Assembly (NCBI GenBank): GCA_946186535.1
Contig: CAMHNT010000042.1
Location: forward strand, 1-12,436
Length of the DNA: 12,436 nucleotides
Direction: 5' to 3'
Origin: an uncultured Clostridia bacterium
GTDB taxonomy: Bacteria > Bacillota > Clostridia > Oscillospirales > Acutalibacteraceae
Shown: piece after piece, positions 6,239 to 12,436 of the stretch
How the letters are laid out: every line of letters begins with the position of its first letter
How positions within the stretch are numbered: the stretch's first letter is position 1
Notes under the pieces: generated by a model
The model's database searches: none
Seen by the model: the letters and a program-made list of their open reading frames with translations, nothing else
Told to the model about the DNA's origin: nothing
Made by a program: the position numbers and the translations under genes

Positions 6239-9200
6239 TTACTTTCTGAAGTTAGCATTTATCTTTATCTGCAATGCATAAGCGTCAGCAAGATTTACTC
6301 TTCCGTCACCGTTCATGTCGGCTGCCTTCTTCTGATCTTCCGTGAGATCGATAAGACCTGCATAGTACTTCTGAATTAAAGAAGCGTCCTTAAGAGATAC
6401 CTTACCGTCGCCGTTAACGTCACCTGAACCAGGCTCGCCAGGCTTGTCTGTGTCAGTATCCTTGTCGGAATCGGTGTTCGTGTCGGTGTCGGTGTCCTTG
6501 TCTTCGTCTGTACTCTTATCGGTAGATGTATCTGTATCCGATGCAGTATCTGTATCGGTGTTTGTATTTGTATCTGTATCCGATGTTGATGTATCAGTAT
6601 CAGTAATACTGCTGTTGAATGCCTTGATAGCGTCGTCAAGAGCCTTCACCTGAGCGTCAACTTCACTCTGAGTTGCGCTGCTGTCGTCGTAAACCTTCTG
6701 AGCTGCGTCTACTGCTTTCTGAAGAGCATAAACCGCATCTGCAATTCTGTCGCTGCCGTCAATGTCCTGATACTGCTCAATGAGCTTTTTAGCCTCATCG
6801 AGCTTAGCCTTCAATGCGCTCTTATCAACAACGTTCTGAACCTCGCCGACCTTTACAGTAATCGGATCGGACTCGGCAACTGCATTCTTAGCGGAAACTG
6901 TTGCCTCTGAAGAAGCGGAAAGTGCGGAAACGGAAACCGACCACTCGCCCGTGATATCGTCTGCCGTTGCTGTGTATGTCTTTCCGTCAACCTTAACGGT
7001 TACCTCAGCCTCGCATGCTGCCGTACCGCTGATCTTATTGTCGCCTGCTGCCATAGTCTTAACTACCGGAGCTGCGAGAACGAGTGCGTCTTTTGCTGCT
7101 GTAACTTCCTTGTAGAGCTTTGTTACTTCATCAGCGTCTGCTGCGTCCTCACCCTTGAGGATAACAACGTCAGCCTCTGCAACCTTTTCGATAGCTGCGG
7201 AATATGTAGAAGATGTATACTCGGAATCTGTGAGGTTTTTGATCTGACGGCAAACAGCCTTAAGCTTGCTGAAATCCGATTCAGGAATCTCTTCTCCTGT
7301 TACGTCTGCGATAGCCTTAGCTCTGTCTGTATACTTCTTAACGCCAAAGCTGTCTGAAACTACAAGCCATGTTTCGCCCTGAAGTCCCTTAACGTCGCCT
7401 GACTGACCGCCGCCGGCATTAATAATAACATTATAGCTGTCTGTTGTGCCGAGGTCGATTACGAACCAACCGTCATCGTCCTTTGCGGAGAGAGCAGTAC
7501 CGGGCCACTTGCCTGCAAGATCTACTGCTTCTGTGCCCTCGCCCTGCCATGCGTAAATGTTAGGACTTGCAACGTTCGAATAAACGTGAACGATTGCGTT
7601 GTCGGAACGTTTGTCTACCGTACCGGTCGGATCCTCTTTCTTAAAGGACAAGGTCTTTGAAATATTGTTGCCCTTGTCGTCTGTGTATTCGAGAGTTACC
7701 TTAACAGTATCGCCCGGATAAGCAGTCTGACCGATTGTAAATGTGTCGCCGTTCTTTGCAAGGAACTTCTTGCCGCCGTCAACGCTTATCTTTACTGTGT
7801 CAACACCGTCAGCGTATACTGTAAGCTCCTGTGTATCAGTGAACTTTGAAGCGCCCTTAAGGGAAACGAGAACTCCGCCCTTAGGCTCCTCGATGAGAAT
7901 TGTGCCGTGAGCGCCGCTGCCGAATGTAACCTCGCCGTCTGTAACGATGCCTGTTGAATCGTCATAAGCGTTTACGAGAACTGTACCCTCTTCCCAGAGG
8001 TCGGAAACGTCAATAGTAACGTCTGTGTCTGCGCCTGCGCCAACAACGCCTGCAACCTTGTCCTTAATGCCGTTCTTGCTGTAGGTTCTTCCGAAAGCAA
8101 CACCCTCAGAGGAGGTAAGACCTATATTGTCACCGCCGCCTACTGCGATGTGGCTGTTACGGAATGTACCAACCTTCTGCCAGTGAGCGAGAACATCCTC
8201 GTCAATGCTGTCCCAGTTCATGTCGCTTCTGAGGCTGTGACCTGCTCCGCCGTTGCCGTCAAAAGGAACACCGTCTACGAAGCCTCTGTTTGTTTCGTCG
8301 CCGTAGAAGATCTGAACGCAGCCCGGAAGCATAAGGAATGATGAACCGAGATAGTACAAATCGCCTCTTGCAAGAGTTTCGTCGTGAGATGAAATAAATG
8401 TAAGTGCGTTGAAGTCGTCCTTTGAATTTATCTGGTCTGCATAGCCCTGATAAACATCTGCAAGAGTGGCTGCAGCAAGACTGCCGCCGCCGGACATTGA
8501 GAAGTTGATCATTGAATCGAATGCACCCGACTTATAGTAATCGTCATAGCCCAGGCCGTGATTCCAGCACTCGCCGGTCATCCAGAAATCGAGGTCGTCA
8601 AGCTTCTTGGTTGGATTTGCAGCCTTCCACTCTCTGAGAGCAGAAACGCAAGCGTCCTTAAGCTGTTTCCATGAACCCATTTCAACGTGCTTTGCCGTAT
8701 CACAGCGGAAACCGTCTACACCGTAGGTTCTTACCCACTCGGAAAGCCATGTTGTGATATAGCCTGTTACAGTGTTGGAAGAACCGTACTTAGCTGTTTT
8801 TTCTGCGAGTGTGCCTTCCTGACCCCACTTTGTCTGGAGAAGCGGAGGAATTCCTACCTGAGTTGTCTGCTCAGTTCTGAAATCCGGCAAGCCTGTTAAC
8901 GACTGAGTATACTCACTGCCGTCAGTCCCCAGAGAGTAACCTTCAACATCGGATCTTATCCAGTCCGGACCCCACCATTTTGCCCAAAGAGCACCGCAGT
9001 TCGGGTTGCCGCTCTTCTCCTGGGTATAACCCATGTAACTCTGGTACTCCTCTGCATTGGAGGAAGGATTCTTATAGAACGTATCCCAACCATCCATAAG
9101 ATCGCCGAAGCCGTACTCGTTCATATCGTACATACTGCAGTAGCCTGCATGGTTCATAACGATATCCATAACGATTCTTATGCCGTGCTCGTGAGCAGTA

Positions 9201-9706
9201 TCAACAAGCTTCTGGAACTCAGCCTCGGTACCGTATGCTTTGTCTGTCTGTGTATAGTCGAGAAGATAGTAGCCGTGGTATGAGTAGTGATAGAAATTAG
9301 GTCCGCCCTGAATGTAGCCGTGAATCTGCTCGTAAGGAGCAGTGAGCCAGATGGCGTTTACGCCGAGGTCGTTGAAATAACCCTCTTCTATTTTCTGCGT
9401 GATACCTGCGAAGTCACCGCCGTGGAATGTGGCTCTCGTATCTCCCACATTGATATCCTGTCTGCCGTATGCGTTGTCGTTAGTCTTGTCGGCGTTGAGA
9501 AATCTGTCCGTCAACAGGAAATAAACCGTTGCGTTGTCCCACGAGAACGTTGAAGGATCGCCGCTTTCATCTGCCGAAAAATTCACTACAGAAGCGTTTG
9601 CCTTTGAGTCTGCGTAGCCAACCGTGTCGGCAGCCGCCGGAACTGCGGCGGAAGCGAGAATAGCACAGGTCAGAATCGCAGACATTAAAGCCTTTGGTTT
9701 TTTCAT
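6239..9706 (-). CDS. Secreted modular alpha-amylase (GH13, MalS-like) with CBM26-like module and dockerin
   Basis: This 1155-residue extracellular enzyme should hydrolyse internal alpha-1,4 bonds of starch. Order: signal peptide (about 1-27); GH13 catalytic barrel (about 55-610); beta-sandwich (about 620-690); CBM26-like starch-binding module (about 702-785, with KWPGT and VIINAGGGQSGDV); FIVAR-like helices (about 811-878); Ig-like Big domain (about 879-955); second FIVAR-like helical segment (about 960-1033); Thr-Asp-rich linker (1034-1095); dockerin (1096-1155). Catalytic motifs are complete: DIVMNH (181-186), GFRCDTAKH with nucleophile D336, TGECW with acid/base E379, and SSHDE with D442. 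The stretch around GFRxDTAKHVE, ALREWKxANP and FWMTGExW closely resembles E. coli MalS (GH13 subfamily 19). Dockerin loops are D1096/N1098/D1100/D1107 and D1130/N1132/D1134/D1141. AAAGGAAGAG precedes the ATG. The dockerin implies assembly into an amylosome. Exact substrate preference is not readable. Confidence 0.95.
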   Translation of the reverse strand: MKKPKALMSAILTCAILASAAVPAAADTVGYADSKANASVVNFSADESGDPSTFSWDNATVYFLLTDRFLNADKTNDNAYGRQDINVGDTRATFHGGDFAGITQKIEEGYFNDLGVNAIWLTAPYEQIHGYIQGGPNFYHYSYHGYYLLDYTQTDKAYGTEAEFQKLVDTAHEHGIRIVMDIVMNHAGYCSMYDMNEYGFGDLMDGWDTFYKNPSSNAEEYQSYMGYTQEKSGNPNCGALWAKWWGPDWIRSDVEGYSLGTDGSEYTQSLTGLPDFRTEQTTQVGIPPLLQTKWGQEGTLAEKTAKYGSSNTVTGYITTWLSEWVRTYGVDGFRCDTAKHVEMGSWKQLKDACVSALREWKAANPTKKLDDLDFWMTGECWNHGLGYDDYYKSGAFDSMINFSMSGGGSLAAATLADVYQGYADQINSKDDFNALTFISSHDETLARGDLYYLGSSFLMLPGCVQIFYGDETNRGFVDGVPFDGNGGAGHSLRSDMNWDSIDEDVLAHWQKVGTFRNSHIAVGGGDNIGLTSSEGVAFGRTYSKNGIKDKVAGVVGAGADTDVTIDVSDLWEEGTVLVNAYDDSTGIVTDGEVTFGSGAHGTILIEEPKGGVLVSLKGASKFTDTQELTVYADGVDTVKISVDGGKKFLAKNGDTFTIGQTAYPGDTVKVTLEYTDDKGNNISKTLSFKKEDPTGTVDKRSDNAIVHVYSNVASPNIYAWQGEGTEAVDLAGKWPGTALSAKDDDGWFVIDLGTTDSYNVIINAGGGQSGDVKGLQGETWLVVSDSFGVKKYTDRAKAIADVTGEEIPESDFSKLKAVCRQIKNLTDSEYTSSTYSAAIEKVAEADVVILKGEDAADADEVTKLYKEVTAAKDALVLAAPVVKTMAAGDNKISGTAACEAEVTVKVDGKTYTATADDITGEWSVSVSALSASSEATVSAKNAVAESDPITVKVGEVQNVVDKSALKAKLDEAKKLIEQYQDIDGSDRIADAVYALQKAVDAAQKVYDDSSATQSEVDAQVKALDDAIKAFNSSITDTDTSTSDTDTNTNTDTDTASDTDTSTDKSTDEDKDTDTDTNTDSDKDTDTDKPGEPGSGDVNGDGKVSLKDASLIQKYYAGLIDLTEDQKKAADMNGDGRVNLADAYALQIKINANFRK
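6422..6607 (-). repeat. Degenerate hexanucleotide repeat encoding the Thr-Asp linker of the amylase
   Basis: About 62 codons encode mostly alternating Asp and Thr/Ser/Asn (TDTDT, STSD, DKDTDT units) between the last helical domain and the dockerin. The DNA is an imperfect array of 6-bp units using mixed Thr and Asp codons. It is a flexible, acidic extracellular linker, possibly glycosylated, and likely to vary in length between strains by slippage. Confidence 0.8.
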
Positions 9707-9772
9707 TGCTTGCTCTTCCTTTCAAATTGTGATTATCGACTTGACATAAATCAAATCTTAGAAGCAATTAGG

Positions 9773-9786
9773 TGAAAATGTTTACA
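9773..9786 (-). promoter_or_regulatory. Candidate CcpA cre site in the amylase leader
   Basis: On the minus strand TGTAAACATTTTCA matches the cre consensus TGWAANCGNTNWCA at every defined position except the central G. It lies about 30-45 nt after the predicted transcription start, a place where CcpA bound with phosphorylated HPr blocks transcription. Carbon catabolite repression of an extracellular amylase is expected physiology in Firmicutes. No test of binding was possible. Confidence 0.5.
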
Positions 9787-9823
9787 TAAATATAATATAA
9801 CAATCCCCCTTATTTACCATTTA

Positions 9824-9852
9824 ATTTTAACACAATTAAAAGGCTTATTCAA
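9824..9852 (-). promoter_or_regulatory. Probable promoter of the amylase gene
   Basis: On the minus strand TTGAAT (9847-9852) is followed after 17 bp by TAAAAT (9824-9829). Transcription would start near 9816, giving a leader of about 110 nt that contains the cre-like site. An alternative -10 (TATATT near 9790-9800) has no good -35. Confidence 0.55.
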
Positions 9853-9865
9853 CACTATTTAAGGC

Positions 9866-9888
9866 AAAAAAACAAATTCGTTTTTTTT
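9866..9888. terminator. Weak A-tract/T-tract hairpin downstream of pgeF
   Basis: AAAAAAAC (9866-9873) can pair with GTTTTTTT (9880-9887) around a 6-nt loop. It lies about 55 nt after the pgeF stop and before the amylase promoter. The stem has only one GC pair, so it would be an inefficient terminator in either direction. No better terminator for pgeF is visible, so some read-through into the amylase gene is possible. Confidence 0.3.
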
Positions 9889-9942
9889 CACAGATATTAA
9901 AAAATATTTTTAGAACATTCAACAACAGATTTCAGCCGTTAG

Positions 9943-10770
9943 TCACACAAGTTCAATTACTGCACACATACCCCCTCTTTTGCCTCCGGTCGCACGGTGC
10001 GACCATATCAGATCGGAGCTGCATCTTGTGCAGACATCGCTGAGAATTATATTGTCGTCGGGAATGCCTGCGGATATCAATATCTGTCTGTTCGTTTCAA
10101 TAAGGTCAACCATATATTTCCCCCCGTCCTTCGGAAAAACAAAACGTTCGCTGTCAAGACCAAGCTCTTCGAATTTCTCTGCGACAGGCTCGTCAACCTC
10201 ATAGCAGCACTTGTTTATTGCAGGGCCTATCGATGCGGTGATATCCTTCGGGTCAGTGCCGAATTCCTCGTTCATTCTGCGGACCGTTTCCGCACCTATC
10301 CTTCCGACCGTTCCTCTCCAGCCTGCATGAGCCGCGCCTATCGCCCTGTTTTTTGTATCAACGAAAAGAAGCGGAGTACAGTCCGCGAAATATGTCACAA
10401 GAGCAACGTTCTTCTCATCGGTGATGAGAGCGTCAACACTCTCCATGTCTCTCGGTCTGTAAATTCCGATACCCTTTTCCTTTGAAGAAACACGTCTCAC
10501 GACTGTATGATGATCCTGCGCCGAAGCAACAAGATCAGCGTAATCAATTTCAAGGGCATTACAGAGCCTTTTGTAATTCTCCGTAACGTTTTCGTCGCTG
10601 TCGCCTCGGTTGAACGACATATTCATTGATTTGAATTCGCCCGTGCTGACTCCGCCGAGTCTCGTCGAAAATGCATGCTTCAAGAAGGAAAACTTCTCAA
10701 ATCTTTTGAACGTAAGATATGCGAGTGCGTCTTTTATATTAAGATTCATTGCGGTGCTTTCAAAAATCAT
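9943..10770 (-). CDS. pgeF: PgeF/YlmD family peptidoglycan editing factor (laccase-domain protein)
   Basis: The 275-residue protein has all landmarks of the DUF152 / multicopper polyphenol oxidase laccase family: FSTRLGGVS (34-42), QDHHTV (85-90), the zinc-site cysteine in ADCTPLL (C131), AAHAGWRGT (146-154, H148), IGPAINKCCYEV (181-192) and WSHRATGGKRGG (256-267). The probable metal ligands are H87, C131 and H148. E. coli PgeF is a cytoplasmic amidase that removes L-serine wrongly placed at position 1 of UDP-MurNAc precursors. Mammalian FAMIN and some bacterial members act on purine nucleosides, so the in vivo substrate here is uncertain. The start at 10768-10770 has AAAGG ten bases upstream; a second ATG at codon 8 is possible. 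The gene is divergent from the small cysteine-rich gene at 10858 with only 87 bp between, and no clear cotranscribed partner. Confidence 0.9.
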   Translation of the reverse strand: MIFESTAMNLNIKDALAYLTFKRFEKFSFLKHAFSTRLGGVSTGEFKSMNMSFNRGDSDENVTENYKRLCNALEIDYADLVASAQDHHTVVRRVSSKEKGIGIYRPRDMESVDALITDEKNVALVTYFADCTPLLFVDTKNRAIGAAHAGWRGTVGRIGAETVRRMNEEFGTDPKDITASIGPAINKCCYEVDEPVAEKFEELGLDSERFVFPKDGGKYMVDLIETNRQILISAGIPDDNIILSDVCTRCSSDLIWSHRATGGKRGGMCAVIELV

Positions 10771-10857
10771 TTTTATAATTCCTTTCGAGAAATATTTATA
10801 CGTAAATAAAGGTTATAATAGTATTCGTATGCTTATTGTATAAAAGGGGGCGATGCT

Positions 10858-11067
10858 TTGTTTTTCAAGCTGTTCGGAAACAACATCGAGGTTGACTGCT
10901 CATACTGCGACAACTGTATAACAAACGCCGATGGCGGTCAGATCTGTATGAAAAACAGATGCATAGAAGACGGAAAATGCCGGAAATTTTCCTACAATCC
11001 TCTTCTCAGAAAACCTTTCAGACCGCCCGTTCTTCCGAAGTTCAACCCGGAGGATTTTCAGCTCTGA
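10858..11067 (+). CDS. Small six-cysteine protein of unknown function, TTG start
   Basis: The 69-residue protein starts with TTG at 10858, supported by AAAAGGGGG (10842-10850) about 7 bases before it; no in-frame ATG competes. It begins (M)FFKLFGNNIEVDC and has the cysteine pattern C14-x2-C17-x2-C20-x9-C30-x4-C35-x5-C41. A basic, proline-rich tail follows (CRKFSYNPLLRKP, then PPVLPKFNPEDFQL). From memory, the tail form C-R-K-F-x-Y-(D/N)-P-L-x-R-x-P with a PxLPKFxPEDF end recurs in short uncharacterised proteins of Clostridia, so it looks like a real conserved gene. Six closely spaced cysteines suggest zinc or iron-sulfur binding. There is no signal peptide or membrane segment. A TATAAT at 10814-10819 may be its -10, but no -35 is clear. 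A radical SAM gene lies about 300 bp downstream in the same direction; the link is not established. Confidence 0.75.
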   Translation: MFFKLFGNNIEVDCSYCDNCITNADGGQICMKNRCIEDGKCRKFSYNPLLRKPFRPPVLPKFNPEDFQL

Positions 11068-11267
11068 CCCATTCGGCTGCAACAACATACATTATACCCG
11101 TTCGAGGTCTTTAATTCAATAGAATTGTTTCATATTTTTATTTTCACAAACAGAACTAAAATTTATTTATGACGTATCTGTATTTAATTTATAACTTTGT
11201 GAGTTTGATTTGTTTAACTTTACGAAATTATTGTAAAAACTGTAATTTATTTTTAAACCTATAAGTA

Positions 11268-11296
11268 TTGATTTAACACCCGATGACTGATAAAAT
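11268..11296 (+). promoter_or_regulatory. Promoter of the radical SAM gene
   Basis: TTGATT (11268-11273), a 17-bp spacer and TAAAAT (11291-11296) form a good promoter with a start near 11303 and a leader of about 60 nt. This suggests the gene has its own transcript rather than depending on the small gene upstream. The remaining AT-rich DNA from 11068 shows only a short AATTC/GAATT hairpin near 11115-11130 with a T-rich tail, a doubtful terminator for the small gene. Confidence 0.65.
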
Positions 11297-11363
11297 AGAT
11301 GTATTAAATGTTAAATTTGATTCACATTATCAATTCATTTAAAACCGAAAGGAGGAGTCGCCG

Positions 11364-12278
11364 TTGGATACAATAAAGAAATGCGTTGCATGTCCCCACA
11401 AGTGCGGTGTAAAAAGAACTTTGCTTGAGGGTAAAGGCTTTTGCAGCATGGGACTTAAGCCCAAAGTAGCGAGAGTCGGACCTCATTACTGGGAAGAACC
11501 GTGTATAAGCGGAAACAGAGGAAGCGGAGCCATATTTTTCAGCGGCTGTACTCTGAAATGTGTTTTCTGTCAGAATTATGAAATAAGCGCAAATCACGTC
11601 GGAACCTTCATAACTCCCGAGCAGCTCGCAAACTGCTACAGGAATCTTGAGGATCAGGGCGTACATAACATAAATCTTGTGAGTGCAAGTCATTTTATTG
11701 AAGCGGTAATAGAAAGCTTCAAGATATACCGCCCCAAGATTCCGGTTCTCTACAACACCAGCGGATATGAAACCGTCGAAAGTCTGAAAAGACTCGAAGG
11801 ATACGTTGACATCTATCTCCCCGATTTCAAGTACAGCGACAACCGTCTTGCGCTGAAATATTCGAGCGCATACAACTATTCACAGGTTGCGCTTGCAGCA
11901 ATCAAGGAAATGGTTCGCCAGACCGGAGAAATAGTTTATGACGAGAACGGAATCATTCAGAAGGGAACCATCGTGAGGGTTCTGGTTCTCCCGAACCACA
12001 CGAAGGATGCCATTGCGATTCTTGACACAATAAGAGCAAACTACGGCGACAAGGTTCTCGTAAGCATCATGGGACAGTACACGCCGATGGGTGAAGCGTA
12101 CAAGTACCCCGAAATCAACAGGAAGATCACGGAAGAAGAATATGAGGAAGTAGTTGATCATGCAATAGAGCTTGACATGGACGGATTCATCCAGGAGCTG
12201 AGCGCTGCCGACGAGGAATTCGTTCCGGATTTCGACTGTTCAAGTTCCGATTATTTCAGCTATAACAGCACGCATTAA
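11364..12278 (+). CDS. Radical SAM protein of the PflX family (pyruvate formate-lyase activating enzyme-like)
   Basis: The 304-residue protein has the radical SAM motif CTLKCVFCQN (62-71), with C62, C66 and C69 binding the SAM-cleaving 4Fe-4S cluster. An extra N-terminal cysteine set (C7, C10, C14, C27) is typical of the PflX branch (COG1313), which resembles glycyl-radical-enzyme activases. The segments INLVSASHFIEAV (103-115) and DIYLPDFKYSD (147-157) also match that family. Members are annotated as putative PFL-activating enzymes, but most have no proven partner. Here no glycyl radical enzyme is adjacent. Translation starts at TTG 11364, with GGAGGAG (11351-11357) at ideal distance. Its own promoter lies upstream and a long hairpin terminator downstream, so it is probably monocistronic. 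The last 25 or so residues (acidic, then Ser/Tyr-rich) look variable. Confidence 0.9.
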   Translation: MDTIKKCVACPHKCGVKRTLLEGKGFCSMGLKPKVARVGPHYWEEPCISGNRGSGAIFFSGCTLKCVFCQNYEISANHVGTFITPEQLANCYRNLEDQGVHNINLVSASHFIEAVIESFKIYRPKIPVLYNTSGYETVESLKRLEGYVDIYLPDFKYSDNRLALKYSSAYNYSQVALAAIKEMVRQTGEIVYDENGIIQKGTIVRVLVLPNHTKDAIAILDTIRANYGDKVLVSIMGQYTPMGEAYKYPEINRKITEEEYEEVVDHAIELDMDGFIQELSAADEEFVPDFDCSSSDYFSYNSTH

Positions 12279-12300
12279 GTTTTGATTTTTATATAAAAGC

Positions 12301-12338
12301 TAAACAGTGGACGTTCTTTGCAGAGCGTCCACTGTTTA
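12301..12338 (+). terminator. Long hairpin terminator after the radical SAM gene
   Basis: A 17-bp stem (12301-12317 with 12322-12338, one G-U pair) has a TTGC loop. It starts 22 nt after the stop codon. The downstream side reads AATATTTATAAA rather than a clean T run; on the minus strand the tail is also T-rich, so it may act in both directions. Confidence 0.7.
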
Positions 12339-12436
12339 AATATTTATAAATGAACAAAAAAAATCACGATTAAAGTTTTTGCGGTTCAATCCCAAATTTT
12401 GTGTAAACACCAAAACCGGTGCAAAATAAAAATCAA

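Noticed and set aside
6422..6607. Could the repeat be a CRISPR array?
   Set aside because: Units are 6 bp, degenerate, without spacers, and in frame within the amylase coding sequence.
6376..6653. Frames on both strands rich in Thr/Gln/Ile or Ser/Val repeats
   Set aside because: They are out-of-frame readings of the Thr-Asp linker repeat of the amylase.
9997..10485. A 162-codon plus-strand frame opposite pgeF
   Set aside because: Antisense to a gene with full family motifs; no independent evidence.
1..12436. Phage, toxin-antitoxin, restriction or other defence system
   Set aside because: Every sizeable gene has a clear housekeeping, metabolic or extracellular polysaccharide-degradation identity; no integrase, nuclease, methylase or toxin motif is visible.

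Overview
This window looks like a chromosomal segment of a Gram-positive, low-to-mid GC anaerobe of the Ruminococcus / Oscillospiraceae type (class Clostridia). The best specific guess is a starch degrader resembling Ruminococcus bromii. The reasons are two secreted proteins ending in type I dockerins (one a starch-active GH13 enzyme with a CBM26-like module), an AdhE start, a YitT-family membrane protein, a dapA-lysA operon behind a lysine riboswitch, strong purine-rich ribosome binding sites, TTG starts and consensus sigma-A promoters. Species assignment is inference.

Layout: (1) 1-384: the N-terminus of adhE runs off the left edge on the minus strand. It has a clear promoter and a Rex-like site in its leader, and a terminator for the next gene lies behind it. 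(2) 385-1293, minus: a YitT-family membrane protein. (3) 1294-3300, plus: a perfect consensus promoter drives a secreted BspA-type leucine-rich-repeat protein with a C-terminal dockerin, closed by a bidirectional terminator. (4) 3319-5914, minus: promoter, lysine riboswitch with visible antiterminator and terminator, dapA, lysA. (5) 5915-6238: noncoding DNA with unexplained structure, then a strong bidirectional terminator. (6) 6239-9852, minus: a 1155-residue dockerin-bearing, MalS-like (GH13 subfamily 19-like) alpha-amylase with a promoter and a near-consensus cre site in its leader. (7) 9943-10770, minus: pgeF/ylmD laccase-domain protein. (8) 10858-12338, plus: a small six-cysteine protein and a PflX-type radical SAM protein, both with TTG starts, then a long terminator hairpin. 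(9) 12339-12436: noncoding, perhaps the edge of an insertion sequence.

How it fits together: the amylase and the LRR protein both carry dockerins and would be expected to dock onto cohesin scaffoldins in an extracellular starch-degrading complex (an amylosome, known from R. bromii). No cohesin or scaffoldin is encoded here. The two dockerins differ at the residues that usually set cohesin choice, so the two proteins may occupy different sites. The lysine operon is controlled by transcription termination, the amylase probably by carbon catabolite repression, and adhE probably by NADH/NAD sensing through Rex. I found no phage, CRISPR array, tRNA or rRNA, and no complete mobile element. The region is mostly ordinary genome. 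The best leads are the dockerin-LRR protein, the dockerin specificity contrast, the structured 5915-6178 interval and the small cysteine-rich protein.
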